64,000 nucleotides of DNA from CAVPGP01 sp963704025. GTDB taxonomy: Bacteria; Actinomycetota; Thermoleophilia; Gaiellales; Gaiellaceae. Shown here one piece after another: positions 16,566-25,626 of the stretch. Below the pieces are notes generated by a model that saw only the letters and a program-made list of their open reading frames with translations, made no database searches and had not been told where the DNA came from. Where the stretch lies: contig CAVPGP010000002.1 of NCBI GenBank assembly GCA_963704025.1, forward strand, positions 620,001 to 684,000, written 5' to 3'. The stretch's first letter is position 1, and each line of letters begins with the position of its first letter. Made by a program: the position numbers and the translations under genes.

Positions 16566-17426
16566 ATGAGCGAACACACCACACACACTCCGGACATCAA
16601 GCGCCTCGAGCGCTCCTCCGACCGCCTGCTCGCCGGGGTGGCCGGCGGCCTCGGGCGCTACTTCGACCTGAACCCGGCCTTCTTCCGGATCGGGTTCGTC
16701 GTCCTGACGCTGCTCGGCGGCGCCGGGATCCTCATCTACCTCGCCGCGGTGCTCGTCATGCCCGACGAAGGCGCCGACCGGTCGATCGCCGAGGAGGCGC
16801 TCGCCGGCCGCCGTGAGCGGCCCTGGCCGCTGATCGGGCTCGGCCTCGCCGCCGTCGCCCTGGCCGTCCTCCTCTCCCGCGCGACGCTCTGGCCCGCCGC
16901 CGGCGCCGGCTGGGTGCTCGTCCTGCTCGCCGGCCTCGCGATCCTCTGGTCGTACGACGCACGGCGCGGCGACCGGCGCTCCCGCCGGATCCTTCGCGTC
17001 TCCGCTGCCGCTCTCGCCACCGTGGTCGCCGCGGCGATCGTGGCGATCGTGGTCGCCTTCGCGTGGTTCGACGTGGGGCTGGGCGACGGCGTCGGTGACC
17101 GCGTCGAGGCCCCGGCGACCGCGGCCGCCCTGAAGCCGTCGTACAAGCTCGGGGTCGGCAACCTCCGGCTCGATCTCTCGCGGATCGGCCCCGTCACGCA
17201 CGAGACCCGTGTCGCGGCCAAGGTCGGCGTCGGCGAGCTGCGCATCATCGTGCCGGCCGCGGCCTCGGTGGCTGTCGACGCCCACGCCAAGGCCGGCGAG
17301 GTGTACGTGCTCCGCCGGCACGACGACGGCCGGAACGCCGACGTGCAGACGGGCTCCGGCGGCCTGCTCGTGATCGACGCCAGGGTGGGTGCAGGACGGA
17401 TCGACGTCGTGCGCGCCGTACGATGA
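16566..17426 (+). CDS. PspC/LiaF-like membrane protein
   Basis: A 286-residue envelope-stress protein. The N-terminal PspC domain (RLERSSDRLLAGVAGGLGRY to LVMPDEG) is followed by three further helices and a C-terminal beta-helical domain of the LiaF/DUF2154 type (YKLGVGNLRLDLSRI, VGVGELRIIVPAAASV). Start 16566 is chosen because ctggaggc precedes it. It overlaps the following kinase gene by four bases (ATGA), and with the LuxR regulator forms a LiaFSR-like three-gene unit. By analogy it probably restrains the kinase until the membrane is damaged. Confidence 0.85.
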   Translation: MSEHTTHTPDIKRLERSSDRLLAGVAGGLGRYFDLNPAFFRIGFVVLTLLGGAGILIYLAAVLVMPDEGADRSIAEEALAGRRERPWPLIGLGLAAVALAVLLSRATLWPAAGAGWVLVLLAGLAILWSYDARRGDRRSRRILRVSAAALATVVAAAIVAIVVAFAWFDVGLGDGVGDRVEAPATAAALKPSYKLGVGNLRLDLSRIGPVTHETRVAAKVGVGELRIIVPAAASVAVDAHAKAGEVYVLRRHDDGRNADVQTGSGGLLVIDARVGAGRIDVVRAVR

Positions 17427-18505
17427 GCCAGATGTCGGCGCTGCTCTTCGAGCGCAGCGGGCGCGATCGCGTGATCGCAGGCGTGTGCGGCGGGCTGGCC
17501 GCGCGGCTCGGCGTCGACGCCACGCTCGTCCGGCTCGTCTTCGCGCTGCTCGCGCTCGCAGGCGGCGCCGGCATCCTTCTCTACTTCGCGCTCTGGGTGT
17601 ACGGCGAGGGGCGGCGCACCTGGACGGCCGCCGCCCTCGTCGCAGCCGCCGCGGCGATGCTGCTCCTGGCGCTCGGGCTCTCCCCGATGGCGGTGCTCGG
17701 CGCCACGCTGCTGGTCGCCGGGCTGGCGACGGTCCTCGTCCGCGGCGGCTCGCTGCGGCCCGGCGGATCGCTGCCGGTGCTCGGCGTCGTGCTGATGATC
17801 GCCGGCGCGGTCACCTTCCTGGACCGGAACGGCTCCGCCGGCCCGTTCATCGCGCCGGGGGCCGTCGTCGGCGCGCTCGTGCTCGTCGTCGGGCCGTGGA
17901 TCTGGCAGCTCACCTCCGAGCGCACGGAGCGGATCCGCCTCCAGGAGCGCGCCGAGGTCGCGACGCGCGTCCACGACTCGGTGCTGCAGACGCTCGCCCT
18001 GGTGCAGCGACATGCCGACGACCCCGCCCGTGTCGCCGCGCTCGCGCGGCGTCAGGAGCGGGAGCTGCGGCGCTGGCTCTACGGAAGCGGCGTCGCCGAG
18101 GCGGCGTCGCTCGTCGACGCCCTGGCCGACGCCGCTGCGGACGTCGAGGAGCTCCACGGCGTCCGGATCGAGCTCGCGAGCTCGGGCGACGCCCCGCTCG
18201 ACGACGCGTTCGGGGAAGCGCTCGGCCAGCTCGTGCTCGCCGCCCGCGAGGCGATGACGAACGCCGCGAAGTTCTCGGGGGCGGACGAGGTCTCGGTCTA
18301 CGCCGAGACCCGTCTGGACGGCGTCGCCGTCTTCGTGCGCGACCGCGGCACGGGCTTCGACCGGGAGGCCGTCAGCGCCGATCGCCGCGGGATCTCCGAG
18401 TCGATCGAGGGCAGGATGCAGCGGGCCGGCGGCGGCGCGGCCATCGTCACCGCGCCCGGTGCGGGCACCGAGGTGGAGCTGACGCTCGAGCGGGGGTCGC
18501 GGTGA
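17423..18505 (+). CDS. PspC-domain sensor histidine kinase
   Basis: A 360-residue kinase. The N-terminus has its own PspC domain (ERSGRDRVIAGVCGGLAARL), then about four further helices, then a NarL-type dimerisation segment with the phosphoacceptor in RVHDSVLQTLALVQ (about residue 182) and an ATPase domain with EAMTNAAKFSGA (N box) and DRGTGFD (G1). It phosphorylates the regulator encoded immediately downstream, whose GTG overlaps this stop as GTGA. Having PspC domains in both the LiaF-like protein and the kinase suggests direct contact in the membrane. Confidence 0.9.
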   Translation: MSQMSALLFERSGRDRVIAGVCGGLAARLGVDATLVRLVFALLALAGGAGILLYFALWVYGEGRRTWTAAALVAAAAAMLLLALGLSPMAVLGATLLVAGLATVLVRGGSLRPGGSLPVLGVVLMIAGAVTFLDRNGSAGPFIAPGAVVGALVLVVGPWIWQLTSERTERIRLQERAEVATRVHDSVLQTLALVQRHADDPARVAALARRQERELRRWLYGSGVAEAASLVDALADAAADVEELHGVRIELASSGDAPLDDAFGEALGQLVLAAREAMTNAAKFSGADEVSVYAETRLDGVAVFVRDRGTGFDREAVSADRRGISESIEGRMQRAGGGAAIVTAPGAGTEVELTLERGSR

Positions 18506-19137
18506 AGCGGCGGGTCGTCCTGGTCGACGACCACGAGCTCTTCCGGGCAGGCGTCCGGGGCGAGCTCGGCGACGCCGTCGAGATCGTCGGCGAGGCCGGC
18601 AGCGTGGCCGAGGCAGTGCCGCTGATCCGCGAGCTCGATCCCGACGTCGTGCTGCTGGACGTGCACCTCTCCGACGGCGGCGGCGAGGGCGTGATCGCGG
18701 GCGTGGCGCAGGAACGGCCCGGCGTCAAGTTCCTGGCCCTCTCCGTCTCGGACGCCGCGGAGGACGTGATCGGCGTCATCCGCGCGGGCGCGCGCGGCTA
18801 CGTGACGAAGACGATCTCGAGCGCCGAGCTCGCCGACGCGGTCGAGCGCGTGGCCGAGGGCGACGCCGTCTTCTCCCCGCGCCTGGCCGGATTCGTCCTG
18901 GACGCCTTCAAGGCGGGCGAGCGGGTCGGCGGCGACGCCGAGCTGGACGTGCTGACGCCGCGCGAGCGGGAGGTGCTGCAGCTGATCGCGCGCGGCTACC
19001 GCTACAAGGAGATCGCGGCACGCCTCCATCTGTCCATCAAGACCGTCGAGGCGCACGTCTCGAGCGTGCTCCGCAAGCTCCAGCTCTCGTCGCGCCACGA
19101 GCTGACCCGCTGGGCGCACGAGCGGCGGCTGATCTGA
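18502..19137 (+). CDS. NarL/LuxR-family response regulator
   Basis: A 211-residue regulator with a receiver domain (VVLVDDHELFRAGV, phosphoacceptor Asp in DVVLLDVHLSDG) and a C-terminal LuxR helix-turn-helix (LTPREREVLQLIARGYRYKE, IKTVEAHVSSVLRKL). It starts with GTG inside the kinase stop codon and is the output of the PspC kinase; targets are likely envelope-stress genes including its own operon. The following gene begins two bases after its stop. Confidence 0.92.
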   Translation: MKRRVVLVDDHELFRAGVRGELGDAVEIVGEAGSVAEAVPLIRELDPDVVLLDVHLSDGGGEGVIAGVAQERPGVKFLALSVSDAAEDVIGVIRAGARGYVTKTISSAELADAVERVAEGDAVFSPRLAGFVLDAFKAGERVGGDAELDVLTPREREVLQLIARGYRYKEIAARLHLSIKTVEAHVSSVLRKLQLSSRHELTRWAHERRLI

Positions 19138-19139
19138 GG

Positions 19140-19847
19140 ATGCCGCTGCAGAACCGGGTCACGCCGCTCGGGGAGCTCGTTGCCGACCCCGCGCGCGGCC
19201 TCGTCTACGGAAATCGCGGCTGCCTCCACGACGAGACGGGACGCATCCGCCGGCGCTACAACGGCAGGCGCTGGATCGCCTGCCGGCTGCGATTCCGCTG
19301 CTGGCACCGCGCGCCGCTGCTGCAGCCCGGTCGCTTCACCGAGCTGTTCTTCCTCGACGAGGCGACGGCGTTCGCCGCCGGGCATCGCCCCTGCGCGCTC
19401 TGCCGCCGCGAGGACTACAACAGGTTCGTCGAGCGCTGGACGCGGCTCCACCCGGGTCAGGCGAGAGCGGACGAGATCGACGCGCAGCTCCACCTCGAGC
19501 GCGTCGACCCGGCCACGCGTGCGCAGCTGCGGCGAGACGCCTCGCTGGACGAGCTCCCGGACGGCACGTTCGTGCTCGTGGGTGAGACCCCGTGCCTCGT
19601 GCTCGGGTCGCAGCTCCTGCGCTGGACGCCGGCGGGCTACGAGGCGCGCAGCCCGCGACCGGCATGCGGGCGGGCGCTGCTAGTCACGCCTCCCTCGCTC
19701 GTCGAGGTGCTACGCGGGGGCTGGCAGCCGGTCGTGCCGCTGCTGCATCCCTCGGCGCGTGCGGGCGAGGCTCGGCACGAGGCTCGTCGCCGCCCGGCGT
19801 GCGCTCGAGATCGCGCATCCCGGGAAGGAAGAGCGCGCCGAGCGTGA
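19140..19847 (+). CDS. conserved hypothetical protein
   Basis: A protein of up to 235 residues that I recognise as a conserved actinobacterial family of unknown function, through the N-terminal PLQNRVTPLGELVADPARG, NRGCLHD, RYNGRRWIACRLRF and ELFFLDEATAFAAGHRPCAL with CxxC-like cysteines (CALCRREDYNRF). The pattern of His, Cys and Trp suggests a metal site, but no reaction can be named. The natural end is probably near VVPLLHPS; the last 45 residues, rich in Arg, overlap the convergent MFS gene by 164 bases. The start lies two bases after the regulator stop, so it may be cotranscribed. Confidence 0.7.
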   Translation: MPLQNRVTPLGELVADPARGLVYGNRGCLHDETGRIRRRYNGRRWIACRLRFRCWHRAPLLQPGRFTELFFLDEATAFAAGHRPCALCRREDYNRFVERWTRLHPGQARADEIDAQLHLERVDPATRAQLRRDASLDELPDGTFVLVGETPCLVLGSQLLRWTPAGYEARSPRPACGRALLVTPPSLVEVLRGGWQPVVPLLHPSARAGEARHEARRRPACARDRASREGRARRA

Positions 19848-21057
19848 ACACGCCGCCGACGACGGCGGCGGCGATCAGCGTGGCGCGCGCGCCGATCGCG
19901 TCGGCCACGGGGGCGGTGAGCGCGAACGAGAGCGGCAGAAGCCCGATCGAGATCAGCCAGTCGAGGCTCGAGACCCGGCCCAGCATCGCCGCCGGCACGT
20001 GGCGCTGCTTCATGGTCGCCCAGACGATCGTGCCGACCGTCTCCAGGGCGTTGAAGAGCAGGCAGGCGACCATCAGCTGCCACGTCGCGGTTGCCAGACC
20101 GTAGCCCGCGACCGCGAGCGTGGCGAGCGTCCAGCACGTGTACATGAACGTCACGTCGCGCCGCGGCTGGCCACGCTGGCCCATCACGAGCGCGGCACCG
20201 ACCGCCCCGACGCCGCCCGCGGCGAACACCAGTCCGAGCTGGCCCGCGGACGCGTGGAGGTCGTTCTTCACCAGGTACGGCAGCAGCACCTCGGCAGGGC
20301 CGAGGAACGCGAGGTACGCGACCGCCGCCGAGAGCAGCGTGCCCCAGAGCCAGACGCGGCCGCGGACGAAGCGCAGCCCTTCCCGGACTGCGGCGACGGC
20401 CGAGCCCACGTCCTCGGGTCGCGGATGCCTGGCCGAGCGCATGACGAAGAGCGCTGCGGCGGAGACCACGAACGATGCTGCGTCGACCGCGAAGGCGACC
20501 CCGAGGCCGAACGCGGCGACGAGGCAGCCGCCGAGCGCGGGGCCTGCCAGCCGAAGCGCGATCGGCCGGACGAACTGGTCGAGCGAGTTGGCCGCTGGAA
20601 GCTCCGCGGCCGGGAGCAGGTCGGGGACGATCGCGTCGAACGCCGGCGTGAAGAACGCCGTGCCGACGCCGTAGAGCGCGACGAGCCCCACGAGCTCCCA
20701 GTACGTGAGGACGCCGGCGATCGAGAGCGCGGCGAGGGCCGCGATCACGACGGCCCTGCCGACGTCGGCGCACAGCATCAGCCGACGCCTGTCGAACCGG
20801 TCGCTGATCACCCCGGCGGGGAGCAGGAAGACGATCGTCGGCACCGTCATCCCGACGCCGAGGATGGAGAGCGCCGCCGGCGCGTTCCACAGGTCGTATG
20901 CCTGCCACACCATGGCGACCAGGAAGATCCCGTCGCCGAGCAGCGAGACGGTCATCCCCGTCCACAGCAGGCGGAAGTCACGATGGCGCAGCGGCGCGAG
21001 CAGGTTCACCCGGGCAAGGCCGCCGGGCCGGTCGAGCGCCTCGTGGCTATGCAGCAT
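19684..21057 (-). CDS. MFS exporter (EntS-like)
   Basis: A 457-residue major facilitator with 12 helices of the MFS_3 group, which includes the enterobactin exporter EntS and macrolide exporters. Landmarks are the start LLAPLRHRDFRLLWTGMTVS, the loop RFDRRRLMLCADVGRA between helices 2 and 3, and SLDQFVRPIALRLAGPALGG. The ATG at 21057 lies 11 bases inside the end of the GGDEF-EAL gene, so it is the third gene of a coupled operon after an alpha-oxoamine synthase. That makes export of the synthase product its most attractive role (inference). The Arg- and Pro-rich C-terminal 40 residues may be unstructured. Confidence 0.88.
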   Translation of the reverse strand: MLHSHEALDRPGGLARVNLLAPLRHRDFRLLWTGMTVSLLGDGIFLVAMVWQAYDLWNAPAALSILGVGMTVPTIVFLLPAGVISDRFDRRRLMLCADVGRAVVIAALAALSIAGVLTYWELVGLVALYGVGTAFFTPAFDAIVPDLLPAAELPAANSLDQFVRPIALRLAGPALGGCLVAAFGLGVAFAVDAASFVVSAAALFVMRSARHPRPEDVGSAVAAVREGLRFVRGRVWLWGTLLSAAVAYLAFLGPAEVLLPYLVKNDLHASAGQLGLVFAAGGVGAVGAALVMGQRGQPRRDVTFMYTCWTLATLAVAGYGLATATWQLMVACLLFNALETVGTIVWATMKQRHVPAAMLGRVSSLDWLISIGLLPLSFALTAPVADAIGARATLIAAAVVGGVFTLGALFLPGMRDLERTPGGDEPRAEPRPHAPRDAAAARPAASPRVAPRRAREA

Positions 21058-24000
21058 TCGACTTCGCGTGGCCGGCCAGCCGGGACTCGGGCTTCTCGTC
21101 CTCGACGAGGAACTCGAACAGCGCCTCCTGGCTCATCGGCTTCGCGAACAGGAATCCCTGGCCGAGCTCGCAGCCCAGACCGCGAAGCGAGGCGATCTGG
21201 TCGGGACGCTCGATCCCCTCGGCGACGACGTCGAGGTTGAGGCTGTCGCCGATGGCGATGATCGCCGCCGGCAGCCCGGATTCGGCCTCGCCCGAGGCGA
21301 GGAACGAGCGGTCCATCTTCAGGATGTCGACCGGGAAGCGGCCGAGGTAGCTGAGCGACGAGTAGCCCGTGCCGAAGTCGTCCATGGCGAGCCGGACGCC
21401 GAGCTCCTTCAGGTCCCGGAGCCGCCGGACGGCGAGATCCGTGTCGGCCATCATCACCGTCTCGGTGATCTCGAGCACGAGGGTCTCAGACGGCAGCCCG
21501 CTCAGCTCGAGCGCCTCCCGCACGTCGGCGACGATCGTCTCCGACTGGAGCTGCTTGACAGACAGGTTGACGCTCATCGTGAGCGGCCGGGCGCGGCGGA
21601 ACCGCTCCTGGAGCAGCACGCCCTGCCGGCACGCCTCCAGGAGCACCCAGCGGCCGATCGGGATGATCAGCCCCGTCTCCTCGGCGAGCGGGATGAAGTT
21701 CATGGGCGCGATGGTGCCCCTCGTCGGGTGCATCCAGCGCAGCAGCGCCTCGACGCCGTGGATCTCGCGCTCGTCGAGCCGCACGACCGGCTGGTAGTAG
21801 ACCTCGAGCTGCTCGAGCTCGAGCGACCGCTGCAGCTCCGCCCGCAGCTCCAGGCGCTCGACGACGCGCTCGTGCATGGCGGGCTCGAAGACCCGGTAGC
21901 TGCCCTTGCTGTCCCGCTTGGCCATGTACATGGCGACGTCGGCGTTCCGCAGCAGCTCCTCTGCGTCCGGCAGCCCCGCGTCGGGATCGGCGAGGCAGAT
22001 GCCGACGCTGGCGCGCGGGAAGACCTGCTTGCCGTCGATCCCCAGCTGCAGCTCGAGGCCGCGCAGGATCCGCTCGGCGATGTCCGCAGCCTCCTGCGTG
22101 TCCCGGACGCCGTCGAGCAGGATCGCGAACTCGTCGCCGCCGAAGCGCGCGGCGGTGTCCGCGGGGCGAACGGCAGACTCGAGGCGCCGCGCGACCTCCT
22201 GCAGCACCGTGTCTCCGGCCGCGTGGCCGAGGCTGTCGTTGACGGTCTTGAAGTCGTCGAGGTCGATGAACATCACCCCGACGACGGGTCCGCCGCGGAG
22301 CGAGCGCATCAGCGAGTGCTGCACGCGGTCGGCGAAGAGGGCGCGGTTGGCGAGGTTCGTGACCGGATCGTGGAACGCCTGGTGCGCGAGCTGGTCCTCG
22401 AACGCCTTGCGCTCGCTGACGTCGCGGCTGTTGAGCACGATGCCGTGCACGTGCTCGTCGTGGAGCAGGTTCGTGTGCTGGACCTCGAACTGCAGCCAGG
22501 TGCCGTCGCGGTGCCGGAGCGAGCACTCCATGGCACGCGTCTCGGGAGGGGCGTCGGCCGACGCCTCGCCGGCGCCCTCGACGATCTGGACCAGACGCGG
22601 CCGGTCCGACTCGGCGACGAGCCGGCTGAACTCCGTTCCCTCGATCTCGTCGACGCTGTACCCGAGGACGCGTGCGACGGACGGGCTCTGGTAGGTGACG
22701 GCTCCGCCGGCGTCGAGGACGGTGATCAGGTCGCTCGAGTGCGCGACGAGCGACCCGAACCGCGCCTCGCTCTGGCGGCGGTGGAGATCCTCGGCGAGCG
22801 AGGCGCCCTCGACGGCGAGCGAGACCTGCGAGGCGAGCGACTCGAGCGAGTCGACGAGCTGCCGGGGGACCCCGACCGGAGATGAGATCGCCAGCAGGCC
22901 TCGCGTGTCGTCGCGGACGGTGAGCGGCAGGAAGAGGGCCGTCTCGCCGTCGAAGAGGCGGAGCTCGCTGCGAACCGTCGCGGGGACGGTCTGCAGCGGA
23001 ACGTGCGCGGTGGCCTTGGCGGAGTCGAGCAGCCAGGCTCGGACGTCCTCCGAGACGGGCCAGTCGCGCTCGCCCTCGGACGAGGCGGCGACGACGGGCC
23101 GCTCCCCGCGCAGCAGGACGAGCCGCACCTGCGCCTTCGTCCGCAGGAGCGCGCTGACGGCCGCGATCGCGGCCTCGTGCACCTGCTCCTCCCCGGCGGC
23201 GGCCACGAGCTCGACGCCCGCGCCACGCAGCGCCAGCTCGCGCGCCACGGTCTGCTCCTCCTGGCGAACGAGGCCGGCCATGCGCGTCACGACGAGCAGG
23301 AAGAGCACGGCGGAGGCGACGATGACGACGAGGACGTCAGGGTTGTCGAACTGCTGGACGAAGCGAATGCCCGGCGCGATCAGGCAGGCGCCGGCCAGGA
23401 GCGACAGGCGAAGCGGGGTGAGTCGCGTGCGCACCTCGAGCGCCGGCTCCTCGAGCGTCCGCATCGACGGGTGGAGCGCAGCCGCGCCCCAGAGCAGGTA
23501 GTACGAGATCCAGCCGATGTCGTAGCCGAGTTGGTGGTCGTACGAGTTCGTGAGCAGCGCGTACGTGTAGCCCGAGTCCGTCGCGAGCAGGCAGACGATG
23601 CTGCCGACCAGGAGATAGAAGGCCGGCGCGCGCTTGCCCGTGTCGACCGCCAGACGGATCGCGGCTGCGAGCAGGAAGATGTCGCCGAGCGGATACGCGG
23701 CGGAGACGCCCTTCTCCAGCAGCGTCAGACCGGAGAGGTGGACGTTCGGGGCGACGAGGAAGACCCAGGAAAGGAGGGCGACGCCGACGCTGAGGATGAG
23801 CGAGTCGATCGCGCCCGGCCGGTCTCTCGTCGGGTTGCGGTGCTTGATCAGCACGATCAGCCCGGCCACGAGCGCCGGATAGACCAACAGGTAGAGCGCG
23901 TCGCCGAGCGACGGGAACTCGACGTCCGCGCCGAAGAGCTTCGGGTAGCTGTACGTGTAGAGGTCGCCGGCGACGAAGAGGACCTGGCCGATGATGAAGA

Positions 24001-24208
24001 GCACCCACGCCGCGCGTGCCCGCGGCCGGTGCATCCAGATGCCGACGGCGATCGCGACCGCCGAGGAGAGGCCGAGCAGGTTGATCAGCGGGCCGCTGCC
24101 GCGCACGGGCGGCACCGCGACGTAGGCGGCCGTGAGCAGGCCGCCCACCGCGAGATAGACGGCCCACGTGTGGCGGCGCCAGTCGAGCTGCACGGGGAGC
24201 CGGCTCAC
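21047..24208 (-). CDS. membrane GAF-PAS-GGDEF-EAL protein
   Basis: A 1053-residue bifunctional-type c-di-GMP enzyme. About ten membrane helices (10-320) form a sensory module; a GAF domain (about 330-470), a PAS domain (490-605, with DLITVLDAGGAVTYQSPSV), GGDEF (605-765, intact ARFGGDEFAILL near 689) and EAL (785-1030, with GVEALLRW near 821 and DFGTGYSSLSYL) follow. Both catalytic signatures look complete. The GTG start overlaps the stop of the oxoamine synthase gene (GTGA) and its own stop overlaps the MFS start by 11 bases. The context suggests it senses the product of that synthase and converts it to a c-di-GMP change; this is inference. Confidence 0.92.
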   Translation of the reverse strand: MSRLPVQLDWRRHTWAVYLAVGGLLTAAYVAVPPVRGSGPLINLLGLSSAVAIAVGIWMHRPRARAAWVLFIIGQVLFVAGDLYTYSYPKLFGADVEFPSLGDALYLLVYPALVAGLIVLIKHRNPTRDRPGAIDSLILSVGVALLSWVFLVAPNVHLSGLTLLEKGVSAAYPLGDIFLLAAAIRLAVDTGKRAPAFYLLVGSIVCLLATDSGYTYALLTNSYDHQLGYDIGWISYYLLWGAAALHPSMRTLEEPALEVRTRLTPLRLSLLAGACLIAPGIRFVQQFDNPDVLVVIVASAVLFLLVVTRMAGLVRQEEQTVARELALRGAGVELVAAAGEEQVHEAAIAAVSALLRTKAQVRLVLLRGERPVVAASSEGERDWPVSEDVRAWLLDSAKATAHVPLQTVPATVRSELRLFDGETALFLPLTVRDDTRGLLAISSPVGVPRQLVDSLESLASQVSLAVEGASLAEDLHRRQSEARFGSLVAHSSDLITVLDAGGAVTYQSPSVARVLGYSVDEIEGTEFSRLVAESDRPRLVQIVEGAGEASADAPPETRAMECSLRHRDGTWLQFEVQHTNLLHDEHVHGIVLNSRDVSERKAFEDQLAHQAFHDPVTNLANRALFADRVQHSLMRSLRGGPVVGVMFIDLDDFKTVNDSLGHAAGDTVLQEVARRLESAVRPADTAARFGGDEFAILLDGVRDTQEAADIAERILRGLELQLGIDGKQVFPRASVGICLADPDAGLPDAEELLRNADVAMYMAKRDSKGSYRVFEPAMHERVVERLELRAELQRSLELEQLEVYYQPVVRLDEREIHGVEALLRWMHPTRGTIAPMNFIPLAEETGLIIPIGRWVLLEACRQGVLLQERFRRARPLTMSVNLSVKQLQSETIVADVREALELSGLPSETLVLEITETVMMADTDLAVRRLRDLKELGVRLAMDDFGTGYSSLSYLGRFPVDILKMDRSFLASGEAESGLPAAIIAIGDSLNLDVVAEGIERPDQIASLRGLGCELGQGFLFAKPMSQEALFEFLVEDEKPESRLAGHAKSNAA

Positions 24209-25497
24209 GCCGCGTACTCCCGGCGCCGGGCGGGCTGCAGGTCGAACGACTCGACCAGCTTCCCGAGCACGTCGTTCAGCCGCTCGATCTCGGCCTGGGT
24301 GTTGGCCGCCGTCACCTGGATGCGGAAGCCGACCTCGTCCTTGGGCACGAGCGGGTAGGCCGCGAGCGTGACGTAGATGCCGTTCTCGAACAGGAAGCGT
24401 CCGACGTCGCCGATGTCCTCGTGGCGGGCGAGCGGAACCTCGATGATCGGGAAGCCGGAATGATTCGGCGTGTGGACGCCCAGGCGATCGAGGCAGTCGA
24501 GCACCTGCGCCGTCTTCGCCCAGAGATCCGCGCGAACGGCCTCTCCGCGCAGCTCGTTGACGTCGAAGCCCGCCAGCACGGTCGCGAGCGAGGCGATCGG
24601 CGACGGGCCCGAGTAGAGGTACGGCGAGGCGGCGGTCTTCAGCAGTCGCTTCAGCTCGGTCGGACAGGCGACGAAGGCGGCGAGGGACGAGTAGGACTTG
24701 GAGAAGCCGGAGACGAGCACGATCCCGTCGTACGTCTGGTCGAAGTGCCGGATGACGCCGTTGCCGCTGATCCCGAACGGGCTCGGCTCGTCGGGCGCGT
24801 GCTCGCCGATGACGCCGAAGCCGTGCGCGTCGTCGACGTAGAGCAGCGCGTCGTGCTCGCGGGCGACGTGGACGAACGCCTCCAGGTCGGGCGCGTTGCC
24901 GGTCATGCTGTTGACGCCGTCCATGCAGACAAGGCGTGCTCCGGACCGCTCCTGCTTGAGCAGCCGCTCGAGATCCTCGGGGTCCTCGAAGCGGAAGGTC
25001 TTGAGCGTGGCGCCGCGGGCGGCTGCCAGCTGGCAGCCGTCGTAGAGCGTCTTGTGCGAGCGGCGGTCGACGAAGACCGTCCCGTCGCCGGCCAGGATCG
25101 GGATCACCGACAGGTGGATGAGCGTGATCGTCGGGAGCACCAGCGTGTCCTCGCAGCCGAGCAGCGCGGTCAGCCGCTCCTCGATCCGCTCGTAGAGCAC
25201 GGGGCTCCCCAGCAGTCGCGACCAGCTGGGATGGGTCCCCCACTGCTCGAGATACTCGGGGACCGCGCCGATGATCTCGCGGTCGAGGTCGAAGCCGAGG
25301 TAGTTGCAGGAGGCGAAATCGGCGAGCCACTGGTCGCCGATCCGGATCATGCGCCCGTCGATCTCGTCGATGACGGCATCCGTCATCGGGTTCGACCGCT
25401 CGAGCTCGGCGAGGTCGTGACACGCGGCCAGCCACCGGTCGATCCACCGGGGATGCACGCTCGAGGACCGGGCCTGGTCCGGAGGCCGTGCGCTCAT
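24205..25497 (-). CDS. PLP-dependent alpha-oxoamine synthase
   Basis: A 430-residue fold-type I PLP enzyme of the alpha-oxoamine synthase family (8-amino-7-oxononanoate, 5-aminolevulinate and serine palmitoyl synthases, and the autoinducer synthase CqsA). Key segments are SCNYLGFDLD, VDDAHGFGVIGE (Asp and His for PLP, near 219) and VSGFSKSYSS (Schiff-base Lys, near 266). These enzymes condense an amino acid with an acyl-CoA. No biotin, haem or sphingolipid genes are nearby; it is the first gene of a coupled operon with a membrane c-di-GMP protein and an exporter. An upstream TTG at 25515 is in frame; ATG at 25497 is preferred. The substrate is unknown. Confidence 0.88.
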   Translation of the reverse strand: MSARPPDQARSSSVHPRWIDRWLAACHDLAELERSNPMTDAVIDEIDGRMIRIGDQWLADFASCNYLGFDLDREIIGAVPEYLEQWGTHPSWSRLLGSPVLYERIEERLTALLGCEDTLVLPTITLIHLSVIPILAGDGTVFVDRRSHKTLYDGCQLAAARGATLKTFRFEDPEDLERLLKQERSGARLVCMDGVNSMTGNAPDLEAFVHVAREHDALLYVDDAHGFGVIGEHAPDEPSPFGISGNGVIRHFDQTYDGIVLVSGFSKSYSSLAAFVACPTELKRLLKTAASPYLYSGPSPIASLATVLAGFDVNELRGEAVRADLWAKTAQVLDCLDRLGVHTPNHSGFPIIEVPLARHEDIGDVGRFLFENGIYVTLAAYPLVPKDEVGFRIQVTAANTQAEIERLNDVLGKLVESFDLQPARRREYAA

Positions 25498-25571
25498 AGG
25501 GCCCCAGATCGACAAAAGCTGCCGAAAACTTTAGGTCCGTAACTGTTGCCACAGAATGGCTCAGTTATGCG

Positions 25572-25602
25572 GCCGGGGCCGCCTCGGCGAGGCGGCCCCG
25601 GC
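25572..25602 (-). terminator. strong GC hairpin after the subtilase gene
   Basis: A perfect 14-bp stem (gccggggccgcctc and its complement) with a 3-base loop, 25 bases beyond the stop of the minus-strand subtilase. No T-tract follows. Confidence 0.65.
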
Positions 25603-25626
25603 ACTCTTCGCGCTCCTCCGCGGACC

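Noticed and set aside
24209..25552. An N-terminal extension of the GGDEF-EAL frame across the oxoamine synthase gene
   Set aside because: The extension is Arg-rich nonsense in the wrong frame of the synthase; the GTG at 24208 overlapping the synthase stop is a better start.
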